Assembly: GCA_025677835.1 (NCBI GenBank)
Contig: JAIXMR010000016.1
Location: forward strand, 1 to 64,000
Length of the DNA: 64,000 bases
From: Sporodiniella umbellata
Taxonomy: Eukaryota; Mucoromycota; Mucoromycetes; Mucorales; Rhizopodaceae
Reading direction: 5' to 3'
The notes below the pieces were generated by a model. The model worked only from the letters and a program-made list of their open reading frames with translations. It did not search any database and was not told the DNA's origin. The first letter of the stretch is position 1; every line of letters starts with the position of its first letter. This document shows, one piece after another, positions 1 to 11,820 of the stretch. The translations under genes were made by a program, and so were the position numbers.

Positions 1-865
1 CACACCACGCTGAAATAGCTACTTGTAATAACCACTTACGTTGTAATCAATCGAAAGATTCAATATTCAAAAATCAAAAATAATTAGTTAAAGGTATCTA
101 CAGTAGTGCTAAATAAATCAAGGAAGACCCCGATAAACTAAAGTTTTTACTAAACAATATAAAGAATCCCCTTGAAATTTCGAAAGTTAATTTTGATATT
201 TCATTGTCGCCTGTGAACTTTACTGGTTTGAATTTTAGGTAGAAAAAGGATAGTTTTTGAAAAAATAAATAAAAAAAACTACTCTGAATATACCAGCGAC
301 GACTGAAAAAAGGAAATATACTACAGCGACTCTTATCATTTGTGAAATGATTAACGCTATCTATAAACCGTCATATTTCTGGTCTTGTAATACTTTTTCG
401 ACCCGGACAACTCAGTTTGTAGGATCAGCTACAAAAGCATCTATTCTTATCAGGGTTACAAGCTTTTGCTTTGTCTATGGTAGATCATCGAAGAGTGAAC
501 ACAGGGCATAAAATTGCGGTCTACTAAGTGAAAAAGCTACTATCGTAACACAAATTAGCTAGACCTTTTTGGTAGCTATAAATATCTTTAGTTCAAATAA
601 AATTAAATTTGCTGTAAAAGAGCTGTAGTTATTCAATTTATATTGTAACAAGACAACACAAACACAATTTTTTTCTGCTACAACAGTATCATTAGTAAAA
701 CGGATCTTGTTACCTTTGCTGCAGCCTGTTCGATAGATTGACTGTACTTCGAGACCTGTTCCCACCAACCCAGACGCACAGGTGTAACATTGAAGGGAAA
801 CGAGTACGAAGTTAATTAACGTTGGCTTTTTCTTTTGCTTTCTATAAAGGTTGAAATATTTAATT
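1..865. other. AT-rich leader region without a recognised gene
   Basis: AT-rich sequence upstream of the ankyrin/DIL gene. Minus-strand open frames here show no motif or codon pattern I can support. The part nearest 865 probably carries the promoter and 5' leader of the downstream gene, but no specific site can be named. Confidence 0.5.
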
Positions 866-3149
866 ATGGATACAAGAAAAACTTTAGCTTCAAGGAGGGC
901 CCTCGGTTTACAATCCTCATTGTCTATAGATACAGTCCTGAGTAACACAACTAAAAGTGCTTTGAAGAGCAACGTTGCTATGAGCCGAGAGGAGTTGACA
1001 TCAAAAATTGCAGACAGCTTTCAGGAGTTTTCAAATATGTTGTCACAGCTCTCATCCAAATCTCCTACGAACTCGCCGCTTATACCGTTGCGAATACAAG
1101 AAGAAAAGAATCAGTGCTTACCTTCGCCTCCTTTTACTTTACATCTCGAAGACAGCGAAGAAAATACCAGCGATATTGAAGAAACACCAAAACAAAGGCT
1201 CTATTCAGAAGTATTGGAAACCTTAAGTATGGGCATGAATATAGAGCCGTCCACTTTTGTCTGTACAGGAGGACTTGAAGCTATTCGGGAAATGATTCGT
1301 CTTGGGCTAGATGTGAATATAAAAGACGATAAACAACTGGGGCTAACACCGCTAATGCACGCTGCTTATTTTGGTAATATCGATTGTTTAGATCTTTTAC
1401 TCAACCATCCATCTATTGAAATTGAAAAACAGGACAAAAGTAAAGCTTGTGACAAATTTTTTAAAAAAAGTAAACGAGCTTACACTCACATAATTAGAGG
1501 GATGGACAGCTCTTGTATGGGCAATAAGTGGATGTCAAGAAAAATCAGTAGAATTGTTGTTGAAACATGGTGCAGAAGATAGACTAAAGTGTGGGAGAGA
1601 GGTACTTAAGTATTCTACTTGCGCAGTTATCGGAGAGATGCTCTCTAAAAACCGCCCGTTCTCTAAACCACCAACTAGAGTAATACAAAAACAAGAGCCA
1701 CTGAGAAGCAGTATTATATGCTTCAACTGGAGCTCGTGTCTCCCTGATCAAATGTTTGCTTTCAGTCAAGAGCAAATCCCGTTTATTATAGATCGAGTTT
1801 TAAAAACTTCGCCAGAAACTATTAACTTATTGAAGCACGAACATGAATTGAGTAACAATCTATGGGCTCCGGCGAATATTTTTTTGCTATGTGCACGCTT
1901 TGCTCATTACAATCACAGCAGGGAACTTCTTAACAAATTTATTCATGCTTTGGAAATGAAGCTTACAAAATACATAAAAGTAAGACAGATAACAGAGCTT
2001 AATATGTATTTATGTACCATCTTTTTTTAGAGTATTAGTCGGAGTCAGTCTGTACTCTCATTTTGGCTTGCCAATATATGTCAGCTTGTAAACTATTTAA
2101 AAAAGGACAACGGCCTATTTGTCGTTACTCTTGGGGCACAGGAGTCACTTTCATGTATTATTACAGAAATATACGCACTTTACGTTCTTGAAACTCAAAA
2201 GGCACTGGAAAAAACAATTGAAATATCCTTAATGGAATATAATGAAATCGATAACCCTATACAGAATGTGGATAGTTGGAAATACAAGTTTGTTCGATCG
2301 AGCACAGACAGTAATGCGCCATGTCCTCAGGATGTTAACAAAATTTTGAGTGACTCCAAAAGTACTTTGCAATCTTACCATGTACCTCCAGCTATAGTAA
2401 TACAGGCGATAGCTCAATTTTTTTACTACATATCTTCTGAATTATTTAATCGTATACTTGTGCAAAAAAAGTATCTGAACCGTTCTAAAGCGCTTCAGAT
2501 CCGACTCAATATCTCCGCCTTAGAGGAGTGGCTAAGTGCAGAGCAGCTTCCTTGTGGTTTATTTAGAGCGTTTGATTCTCTTGTGCAGCTACTCCAACTT
2601 TTGCAATGTCTATCGCAAATGAATGATATGGCCACTTTTACTTCAACTATCGAAACCTTTGACCATTTACATCCACTACACATCAAAAAGTGTGTGCAAA
2701 ACTATCGATACGAAACATCTGAATTGAAGCTGCCAGATCATATTGAAGTATTTGCCACGAATATGGTATCCACTCCTTCAAAGGAACGAAGAAGTCTTAA
2801 CCTGGCTGACGATAGCAGACGGTCAAGTGTATCAAGTCTTAATTCTTTGATTACCCCAAAGGGTAAGAGAATGTCTTCACTTGTAAATCTTGAAGAGGAT
2901 GAACAAAAGCAGGAAGAAGTAGCTGAAAAAAAGAATACAAAGTATCTACTTCCATTCTCAGTCTTCAATACAGCAGCTCTACTACAAGGGTGGACTGAAG
3001 AAAAACAAAAAAGAGCAATAGGTCGTGATGACGACTTTGCTAGTACAGTTTATCACGAAATCAAACTAAAAAAACTGGAGGACTATGATCTACTGGATAA
3101 AGTTGTTCCTACTATACCTTATGAATGGCTAACTCTGCTTCTTGTATAA
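866..3149 (+). CDS. Ankyrin-repeat and DIL (dilute) domain protein
   Basis: Three exons, 866-1439, 1498-1979 and 2031-3149, join in phase to give about 724 residues; the introns (58 and 51 nt) have clear GT-AG ends. The N-terminal ~130 residues are Ser-rich and probably disordered. Residues ~135-220 contain ankyrin-type helices (LTPLMHAAYFGNIDCLDLLL, then GWTALVWAISG...ELLLKHGA across intron 1). The C-terminal half has the pattern of a DIL domain, the cargo-binding fold of class V myosin tails, with a typical SFWLANICQLVNYLKKD stretch straight after intron 2. Family knowledge: fungi have stand-alone ankyrin+DIL proteins linked to cortical or Golgi trafficking. A Ser/Lys-rich insert near residues 530-600 interrupts the DIL region. 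ATG 866 is chosen because the open frame upstream of it has no other ATG. The exact cellular role is inference. Confidence 0.85.
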
Positions 3150-3375
3150 ACTGGGTTTGTTTTTGAACACCTCTATATTGTATATGATCAAATAAAAATG
3201 TTACAGAGACACATCGGACTGTATTTTCTATATTTTCTCATAACCAGCTTTCATATGCACAACAAATATAGTCGGTATATGATAGTAAATAACAACATAC
3301 TAATGCTAGCAAGTGTGTTATGTCTGTTGTTTTATTCAAACATAAGTCACGTGAAGAAGTTTGGGGAGAAATGGC

Positions 3376-4365
3376 TCATTTGTGTATTTGTTTAGGTTTT
3401 TGATCTCCTATGGGGCCCAATGTATGCTGATGTTGGTGGTGTGGCTGATTTATGGATATAAATGGATGATTTTCTAGTAATTCAATAATGGAATGCGATG
3501 CGGGTAATGAGGAAAGGTGTTGGTGATGAAGAACAGTAGGTATTAAGGGAGACGAGGGGGGCGTCAAGTTAACTTTATAATGACATAAAGGGTCTATAGT
3601 AAACTTTGGCAAAATATCCAAGTCCAGGCCTGTTGAGAAGGGAGAGTACCAACTTTGTATTTTTGTAGAGCCTAAAGCTTCGTCCTCACTCTGACTAGGT
3701 GTTACATCGGGTGTTGGCATTTGGTTATCCACGACAATCTGCTTTTCTGTTTTCTTGTCCACACACGTCAAAATAGAAGTGTGCTTTAGTATAGCTTCAT
3801 TGTTCAGGCTATCGCTTTGCGCCTTTTTGAGTTTTGGAAGTGTGATTTCGTGAAGGAGTTCTTTTGTTTCCTCCTTTTTTTTGTCCTTGTAGGAAACATT
3901 TTGTGTTTTTGTCTTTTTATTCTTTCTGCCTTTTGGCCGTTTTTTTAGCCGTTGATCTCTTGTACATTTTTGTTCAAATGCGCTGATTGTCAAATCTGAG
4001 TCTATTATTAATTCTGGAGAGTCTATCAAATTTTGACAAAAGTAGCTCTATAAAATATTTGAATCCAACAAACAACCCTAGCACACCCATGTCTATATTT
4101 GTTTTTTTTTTACCCTGACAGCGGCACGGTAGTAAAATATCAATAGAACAAGCAGCCATGTAGTTGTGGATGAGCTGTTTAGATGGATTGTATAAGCACT
4201 TGGTAGTAAAAACTGATAGCATCTGACAAAATACGAATAAATAGGAATAAGCACAATGGACACTAGTGCAAATAAGCAGATTAAAATGGGCGACAGAACT
4301 AAAAGGGAAGTTACTTGAAATCCCCGTAAAGCTCTCATTTCTGAAATTATTCCTTTTTTTTTCAT
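3376..4365 (-). CDS. Uncharacterised protein with two N-terminal membrane segments
   Basis: Two exons, 4365-4114 and 4047-3376, join in phase 0 across a 66-nt intron (GTAAAA...TATAG), giving ~307 residues. Residues ~10-50 and ~60-80 are strongly hydrophobic and look like two transmembrane helices. The remainder is soluble: a Lys-rich basic stretch (about 105-135), then a Pro/Ser/His-rich tail with a TPPSSP motif and repeated His-Gln pairs. I do not recognise the family. It could be a small ER or plasma-membrane protein with a cytosolic tail. The start could also be the second ATG nine codons in, which removes only polar residues. It is convergent with the ankyrin/DIL gene, with ~226 nt between the stops. 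Confidence 0.6.
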
Positions 4366-5484
4366 GCAGAGTTATATGTAGCTGGCGTAGGTATAAAAAA
4401 AAGTAGAAGTTTAGAAAAAGGGTAAAAAAAAAAAATAGAGATTATAGAAAAGTTTGGTGTTTAATTTTCCTAAAAAGTGACTTTTAATCCAAATTTAGAA
4501 AAAGAAAACTCAGACAACTGTCTGACTTAACGGAGTAAGCATTAGCCTTGCGATTACAGTCAACGAAACTAAGCTGGACTAATGAAAACAATATTTGGTC
4601 ATTTCAGAAGGGGGGCTGGGACGAGACTCGAACACCAATAGAAAGTTACAAAATGGACAAGAAATGGAGTACAGGTACGAATATGGGACAAAGCGAGACA
4701 GAGCTAATATTTTTTAGACAAGTCAAAGTTACTTTTTGAGATTTTTGGTCTACCTTTTTTGGACAAAGTAAAACATATCATTGACAAAAAGGGAATTAGC
4801 TTTAGATGAATAGAAGCACATATTCTGGTTTTTACTTTGATCCTTTTTTTCTTTAGCCCGTTTCTAATACGGCAATATTTCGTTACAAAATTTTACATGG
4901 TCAGCTGGTGTTTAAATGAAGAGGTTTTGGATGGTAACTTCAGTAGCTGTTTCGTGTACTTGCAAAAAGGCCTTTACCAAGTCTATAGTATCTGTTGAGC
5001 ATTAATTTTGCTTCATTCATATAATCTTGGTCACTCTTCACCTTTCAGACCACATTGGAAATCTTTATCACGATTATTAAAGCGTTGACACTTTTATCAA
5101 ACTTTCTTAAATTTTGGGCAAGCAAAAACAGACTTTCCCTAGAAGTTTGGTTTAAAATTGTCGAAAAAAACACAAGTTGTCTGTTTAGAATGCTTTAAAT
5201 ACATCAACCGTTAGAACTACCAACTAATCAGCAACTTTACGTTTTTTCAGCATCAGAAGCAGCCTGCCTACTGTACCACATTGAAAGCTGCTTAACTTTG
5301 CCATACCTTTACACTTTTCTTGTTTTTCGAGAGATGGATTAGGGTCTCGTTTTTTTTTAACTACTGTTCAACTCGCTAATTTTAGCCTGCATTTTTGTCG
5401 AACTTTCAGACCAAACTACTTGGTGTCTATACAAAAACGCCATTGATATTATAATGAAAATTATTTACAATTATTTTTCTCTCT

Positions 5485-5518
<34 letters not shown>

Positions 5519-6007
5519 CTACATAGAAGTTTATTATATATACCAAGTAGACGGTAGTTTGAAAACTGAACTTTACTTATTTATAGTGCAATGACTGCTT
5601 AATATTGACATCAGGGATTGTGGTGGCGAGCTAAATTCGCAGATTGTTTTTGTTTGACTTCTAAGGAAGCGGATACGCTCACACAATAGGCAATATAACT
5701 AAACACCTTGAGAATGCAAGAAGAACTACACTATCGAATCTTTTTGGGATTCTTATAAACGTAAATACACGGCGAATTGTGACAATTATACAGAAAAAAC
5801 ACCGCTCTATTGTTAGCAAAGGTCGCTAAAGAAAGGTCAATTTGAGTTCCTGTCTTTTAATATGCTATCGTACAAATTTTTGCAAACAGTGTATGTTGTC
5901 TTTTCTAATTGATTGTGTAAATCAAGCTACACAATTTATTGATATCTAATTATAAAAAGGGAAAGTAATGCAAGTAATATACAGTTGAAAAATAAAGGGG
6001 CCTTGGT
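4366..6007. other. 1.6-kb intergenic region, no gene seen
   Basis: AT-rich DNA with a long T run at about 5489-5515 and no open frame with convincing splice structure or motif. The right end is the 3' flank of the ribonucleotide reductase gene. No tRNA or snRNA could be recognised. Confidence 0.5.
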
Positions 6008-7131
6008 TTAGAAGTCTGCATCCAAGGTAAATGCTTTCTCAAGTGGCGCTTTGTTCATGACACCAGCTCGCTGATAATCAGAAACGCGTTTCTCAAAAAA
6101 GTTTGTCTTTCCTTGGAGAGAAATCATGTCCATAAAGTCAAAAGGGTTTGTGGCCATATATATCTTGTCAAAACCTAAAGCTACCATAAGACGGTCTGCT
6201 ACAAACTCAATGTACTGACACATTAATGTTGAGTTCATTCCAATAAGAGCCACGGGTAGAGCATCTGTTAAAAACTCTTGTTCAATGCTAACCGCTTCCA
6301 TCAAAATATCCTTGACACGTTGGTGACTGGGTTGGTTATGTATGTGTGTGAAAAGAAGGCAAGCAAAATCGGTATGGAGACCTTCGTCGCGGCAAATTAA
6401 TTCATTGCTAAAGGTCAATCCTGGCATAAGTCCCCTTTTTTTCAACCAAAAGATAGAGGCAAAAGACCCTGAGAAAAAGATTCCTTCGACAGCAGCAAAA
6501 GCGACTAGTCTTTCTGCAAACGAGTTATTAGCTGAAATCCATCTGAATGCCCAATCAGCCTTTCGTTTAATACAGGGAACTAGGTACAATCACATGTATG
6601 GACTTTTAGATTAGCTGACATTGAAAAAAAGTATAAAACAAAACTTACTTGTATCAATAGCTGAAAAAAGCATCTCCTTTTCTTCAAGATCTTTTATATA
6701 AGTATCGATTAACAAACTATAGGTTTCTGCGTGTACATTCTCCATCATAATTTGAAATCCATAGAAACATTTAGCCTCTGGAATTTTGACTTCATCACAA
6801 AAATTTTGAACTAAATTTTCATTGACGATGCCATCGGAACTAGCGAAAAAAGCCAGAATCCGTGAGACAAAAAAACGCTCATTCACACTTAATCTGTTTT
6901 CCCAATCCAAAGAATCCCGACTTAAATCAATTTCTTCAGCTGTCCAAAAAGAGGCTTCAGCTTTTTTGTAGAATTGCCAGATCTAAGTGAAACCAAGTGT
7001 TTAACAAAAAAAAAAAAAGGAAGTGGGCTTAGGTTTACCTCATGGTATTTTATAGGGAACAAGCAAAATCTTCTTGTGTTCTCCCTAAGGATTTCTTCCT
7101 CTTCTCGGTGTTTCAAGGATAATTCATCCAT
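6008..7131 (-). CDS. RNR2: Ribonucleoside-diphosphate reductase small subunit (R2)
   Basis: R2 carries the di-iron centre and tyrosyl radical used by class I ribonucleotide reductase to make dNTPs in the cytosol. Exons 7131-7039, 6982-6649 and 6579-6008 join in frame to 332 residues. All expected residues are visible: WTAEEIDL near 44-51, metal-ligand Asp in ASSDG (D81), E112 and H115 in ENVHAETY with radical Tyr Y119, later Glu in VEGIFFSG, and the E...H pair in [14 protein letters not shown]. The C-terminus ends FTLDADF, matching the R1-docking tail of eukaryotic R2. The protein is shorter at the N-terminus than yeast Rnr2 (about 400 aa), because coding starts just before the conserved [13 protein letters not shown] block. 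I see no further upstream coding exon, and an A-run lies directly before the ATG. Confidence 0.95.
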
Positions 7132-8775
7132 TTTTTTTTTTTTTTTTTTCTGAAAATATTTTTGTAAGAAACGAAGAAAGAGAAAAACTGCGCAAGTTTA
7201 AATAAGTGAAACATTTGAAGCCTGTATAGCTTTTTTTTTTTTTTTTGAAATTCTGTTTTCTTGGTTTTTGTATTAGTCAAAGTATATACTTAGGTTAATT
7301 CGATAGTGTATTTATGACCAGAGACTTTAGCAAAGAAAAGTGTAGCTTAGGAGAAGATTGACATGTGAATGTTACTAGAATCAATATCTAATTCTGCTCA
7401 AGGTATCAAACTGAGCCCTATCAAGCACATTTAAGATTCTACAGAACGTAAGGTCAGGTTAAGAAGCCTGTAAAAAGCTGACACTGAAATACACTTTACT
7501 AAAGCCCCATACAGAGTATGCAAAGACAATGTTTGGTAGAAACTGACAGTAAAGAAGTACCAACAGTATACCAAGCTTTCCTTTTTATGGGTCATTGAAG
7601 CACGCTCTTAAAGAGGGGTTTTGTTTTAAAAGATTTTGTCACTTATTCTGGAAGATCAAGAGCTACAGAGATACACCCTGTATTTCTATGTTTTTGGTTT
7701 GATCAGGGCAGTTACCTGAATTCTATAGTGTGACTGAGAACTTTTTCTCCATTTGAATACAAACCTAGTCATTTGTCAGTGAAGCCTTGTCTACTTTAAC
7801 AAACATTACCAATTTGTGCTATAGTTTACTAAGCTTCTATTTAGTGAATATGAATTACAGCTTCATGCTGACAAAACAGCTATTTTTGCAAGAGCTTTTT
7901 AACCGTTTCGATTATGTGAATAGTTTTTTTTTCTTTTTTGGTTTGCTTACGCTGGAAAAGTAACCAGCACATATCTGTCTAAGCTTTTAAAAGTAAAGAA
8001 AAAAAAAAGCGTTTGTTATGCATAATATTTTGGAATCCACCCAAAGAGAGGCTTTTGCTGTTTCATAAATTGTAAGACCCGTATAGGCTATCTGAAAATA
8101 GTCCAAGCTTTATGGTCTATTTTCACTTCAAATAAATACCTTTGTCTTTTTTTTTTTTTTTAAAAAAAAATATAAGGGCATTATCTTTTCATACCTCTAC
8201 TTTCTAATTAAGTTTCGCTTATCAAAAAGATTCTCAAATAGATGGGGTATGTAGTAGCTACAGGTAAAATAAAAATACTTGAGCGACGTGCTTGAAAAAG
8301 CTTTTGTGGTAAATAACGTGGATCGTGTTAATGACCAGAAACACCCTCAATCTATCTAATGTTGCCAAAGCCCTTTTTGTTTCTTGAAAATCCTTTTTAG
8401 ACATCCAAGTTGTATACGTTTTATAGCTGAAGTCATTCTTCAAACAAATCACACATATTACACTACGTACCCGCTTTGAATTTTGCATCCAACAGGCTTG
8501 TTTTGTTTGTTTTTGACTTTTGATCACTGCCTTTTGTACTGGGTCCTGTGCTTGATATTTATGCATAATAGAGATCTTACTAGGCTTATATATATATTTA
8601 TACTTGAAAATCATACCACTAGAATGTATTGAGTTTTACAATACTCTACTTTTTGGGCTCACACCCTAATAAAGGTTTTAGGAACCTATTGTTTTAAAGT
8701 CAAGTCACATCTACTTCAATTTTGATTTGTTTTTTTTTTTTTTTTTTTGTTTCTACGTTTTTCGTTAGATAGTCA
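7132..8775. other. 1.6-kb divergent intergenic region
   Basis: Lies between the divergently transcribed R2 and U1-C genes and must hold both promoters. It contains several T runs (7132-7150, 7231-7246, 8147-8161). One 118-codon minus-strand open frame (8258-8614) has no recognisable motif and is not called. Confidence 0.5.
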
Positions 8776-9545
8776 ATGCCTAAATACTATTGTGGTAAAG
8801 CGAAAGAAAAAGTCCCTGTAAATATTCATGTTACTAAAAGCTTGATTCATCACTCGAATTTAATATTCCTTGCTCCTCGTTATCAGAATATTGCGACATT
8901 TTCTTGACTCATGATAGTTGTGAGTAAAAAAAAAAAAAACTCTAGAGATGTACGATACACTAATATCTCTTTTTATCAGCATCTGTTAGAAAGGCGCACA
9001 ATGCGGGAAAGAACCACATTTTGAATGTTAGAAATTATTATGCTGGTAAGCAAACAAGAGACAAGTCTAAAGATTTTGTAAATGTGATATGAATGCGCCA
9101 GAATTATAGAGATTAGTCAAGATAAAGCTCAAGCTATAATTGATGAAATCACCCGAGCTTACGAAAAAGTCTCAGCTGTTTTACCTCCTCAATATGCCGG
9201 CTATCCTCAATATGGGTCATGTGAGTTTTTCTTTATTTTTTTGGTTCAAGTCTGATACATTGTATAGTTGGACCTCCTGGCTTCAGACCTCCTCCACCTC
9301 ATATGATGCCTAGACCAGGCCTTCCTTTCCCTCCTCCTCCAGGGCAGTTTATGGCACCTCCTCCCGGGTTCCGACCTCCTCCACCAGGTAGTTTATGCAT
9401 ATGATTCCCCAGTCAAAAACAACGATAATTAATGTTGTTTGCAATAGGACAAAGACCTCCTCCTCCAGGCATGTTTGGAAATGGAATGCCGCCCCCACCG
9501 CCTGGATTCCCTCGCCCGCCTCCAACTTCAGCGCCTTCTACATAA
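8776..9545 (+). CDS. SNRPC: U1 small nuclear ribonucleoprotein C
   Basis: U1-C binds the U1 snRNP and stabilises its pairing with the 5' splice site. The gene is broken into six small exons: 8776-8794, 8887-8919, 8980-9045, 9110-9220, 9268-9387 and 9448-9545. They join exactly in frame to 148 residues. The N-terminus MPKYYCEYCD...THDSSSVRKAHNAGKNH is the diagnostic U1-C zinc finger, with C6, C9, H24 and H30 at the positions known in the family. It is followed by a helix (SQDKAQAIIDEITRAYEKV) and a Pro/Gly/Met-rich tail (PPPPGQ-type repeats), as in other U1-C proteins. Because the first exons are only 19 and 33 nt, simple open-frame scanning misses this gene. Yeast calls the homologue YHC1. 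Confidence 0.95.
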
Positions 9546-9867
9546 AATAAACTCAAAGAAAGTATACAATACTTAAGGTCAGTGTTCATGTTTCATTTCT
9601 TTGTTTTGTGTGAGCCCCTAAAAAAAGAAAAAGAAAAGGCAACTTCCATGAATTATTAGACAGCATTGAATAAAACAGATTTACCTAAAGAACTCTTTTT
9701 TTTTTTTTTTTTTTTCAAAAACAAAACCGTTTAAAGAAGTAGCTTTAAAGATTTCATGTATAATCTTCAATAAATACTGAACCTCACGTGATAGCGTAAC
9801 CTTACACTCCATATACTTTTATTTTTCCCAGTCTTTTTCTTTTTTTTTTTTTTTTCCTTTTACAAAC
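9546..9867. other. Short intergenic region with T runs
   Basis: 3' flank of U1-C (AATAAA-like signals near 9544 and 9670) and 5' flank of the Lunapark gene. T runs at 9697-9715 and 9841-9855. Confidence 0.5.
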
Positions 9868-11078
9868 ATGGGTATTTTTATTTCTAAACCAAAGGTGAAG
9901 AGCATCATAGACAGTCTATCGGTTACTGATATTGACGTTGTTGATAGTCTAATTCTGATGATTTTGAAAAGATTCTTTCTGACTTGGATATCAAGATTCA
10001 AAAGGCAGAAATAAGACTATCAGAAATCAAAATACGACAGAGAAGAACGAGTTTCAAATGGATATTATATATACTAATAGCATGGGCTGCGTGCGTTGTT
10101 TATCTACTTCAAAAACTAAACAGTCCCTTCCTGGTTGTTCACGAATACATTTTTGCTTTACTGCCGGTCTTATTGTTGCCTGTTGGGTAAATAACACATG
10201 TAAAAAAGAAGAAATTGTGCTCCCGAAGCTTTTGTTTGACTTTCTACATACAGTGTCTATTACACAAGTAAATGGATGGTTCATTTTTATGAGGTCAAAC
10301 AAAAACAGGAAGAAAGCCATCTTTCTGTACTTTGCCAAGAGCAAAAAGAAAAGATAGAAGAGCTCAAAAAAAGGACTTCTTATTATTCCACACAATCTCT
10401 CATTGATCGTTATGACGAGCAAGCCTTAAAAAAGAAGATAACCGACGGAGATGCGCTGCGCCAGAGAAAATCAGGTAGGGTAGATGTCTTGAAAGTGCTC
10501 TAACCTGTCCATGTATTATTCAGTAGCTATAACCAACTCACAGCAGCCTGAATTTCCCAGACAAACCCTTCCGAGTCCGCCTGATGCACAGCCTTTAAAA
10601 GTTCATCAGGCCAAACCACAGATTGTTAAGCAAGCATCTCAGCCTAAACAAGAGCCATTATGGTACGACAAACTAGTGGATGTTATCGTAGGTGATGCTG
10701 GACCCGAAACAAAGTATGCTTTGATATGTAGTCGATGCTATGCTCATAATGGACTTGTATTAAAGGAAGAATATGATATCATTCGTAAGGAATCTGATTG
10801 TTTTCTTGAGTCTAAAGAAACGTGGGGGGGTTCTTATATATATATATATATGTAGAATATGTGTGCCCTGTTTGCAAGCAACATAACCCATCTCGTCAAT
10901 CAAGTTTGACTCAATCCACAGTTGCATTAAATCATCAAACCAAAGAGGTAAGCTTCACAAAACATTTTTGGGGGGGGGGTTTTTTTTTTTTTGATATACA
11001 AAATTGCAACTCTGCGGAAATGGTTTATTGATGATATTAATGTAGGAAAAGAAGGATGAAACCGAAAAATCAAAATAA
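9868..11078 (+). CDS. LNP1: Lunapark-type ER junction protein
   Basis: Lunapark proteins stabilise three-way junctions of the tubular endoplasmic reticulum. Six exons (9868-9894, 9948-10186, 10254-10474, 10524-10784, 10856-10947, 11046-11078) join in frame to 290 residues. Domain order matches the family: short MGIFIS start (possible N-myristoylation Gly2), a coiled coil, two hydrophobic helices (WILYILIAWAACVVYLL and EYIFALLPVLLLPVG), a second coiled coil (EEKIEELKKRTSYYSTQSLIDRY, with small differences), a Pro/Gln linker, and a C-terminal zinc ribbon with CSRC and CPVC pairs around NGLVLKEEYDII, where exons 4 and 5 meet. The intron inside the zinc ribbon carries a (TA)n stretch. It converges on the copper transporter with only 26 nt between stop codons. 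Confidence 0.9.
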
Positions 11079-11104
11079 AAAAAAAAAAAAAAATACTGCA
11101 ACAC

Positions 11105-11693
11105 CTAATGGCACTGAATTGACTTGTTTATGGTCAGTTTACCGTTACCAAAAAAGAAATGGCCAAAGCCTGCGCCCAAGACAGTGGCTATCATTAAATA
11201 GCCATTATAGGTCATAAAGACCAGCATCAACCAAAAACTGATACCTACCAAAAGGCCATAGATTGTTGAGCGAATGATTTCTTTTTTTCCAGAGAGTCTA
11301 TTGAATGTGTAAGCTTAGCTGTGTAACCCCGTTAGAATATACCGTTTGTACTGTTGATAAGCATAAACAACATTTTCTTGATCAGCTTCTTCTGTATTAC
11401 TACCCCTTTCAGGTAGTTCAGGAGCATGCCATTGTGTGTCAAGGGTGGTAGAGTAAGCCCGGATTGACTCGTAAAAGGCAGCAATCAAGAAAACGATCAC
11501 GCATGAAAAAAGCATACTGAGAGGCCCAGAAATGTGCCACCAGCTAAAAACCACACACGTATCTTCCACTTGCCAGTTGAACAACATCTAGTTGTGGTTA
11601 ATAAAGTTTTCTTTTAGTCTCTTTTATATGTACAAGGTGCCTTACATTCATTTTGCAAGCAGCTGGCATGTGATGGCCTGAATGATCTTCCAT
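11105..11693 (-). CDS. CTR: CTR-family copper transporter
   Basis: High-affinity Cu(I) importer of the CTR/SLC31 family; it works as a trimer in the plasma or vacuolar membrane. Exons 11693-11646, 11587-11343 and 11297-11105 join to 161 residues. The short N-terminus is Met/His-rich (MEDHSGHHMP...CKMNM), as expected for copper capture. TM1 follows VVFSWWHI. Conserved signatures are visible: MxxxM in TM2 (MLVFM) and GxxxG in TM3 (GAGFG), just before a short tail. The first intron (11645-11588) separates the copper-binding start from the body. The third exon is reached only by using the GTATAT donor inside the reading frame, which restores the family sequence RLSGKKEIIRSTIYG. It cannot be told from sequence whether it is the plasma-membrane or vacuolar type. 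Confidence 0.92.
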
Positions 11694-11820
11694 AATGTTA
11701 GTCGTGGGGAATAAGTTTTTATAAATAAAAAAAAAAAAAAAAGAAAAAGAAAAATAAAAAAATTGAATGTTTATTGAATGCGATATTTTAGCTTCCATTA
11801 AGCAAATTGGCCAATCACAG

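Noticed and set aside
4600..4650. tRNA-like TTCGAGTC on the minus strand
   Set aside because: Stem bases on either side do not pair as a T arm and no acceptor or anticodon arm can be drawn.
8258..8614. 118-codon minus-strand open frame in the R2/U1-C spacer
   Set aside because: No motif, no splice continuation and low-complexity composition.
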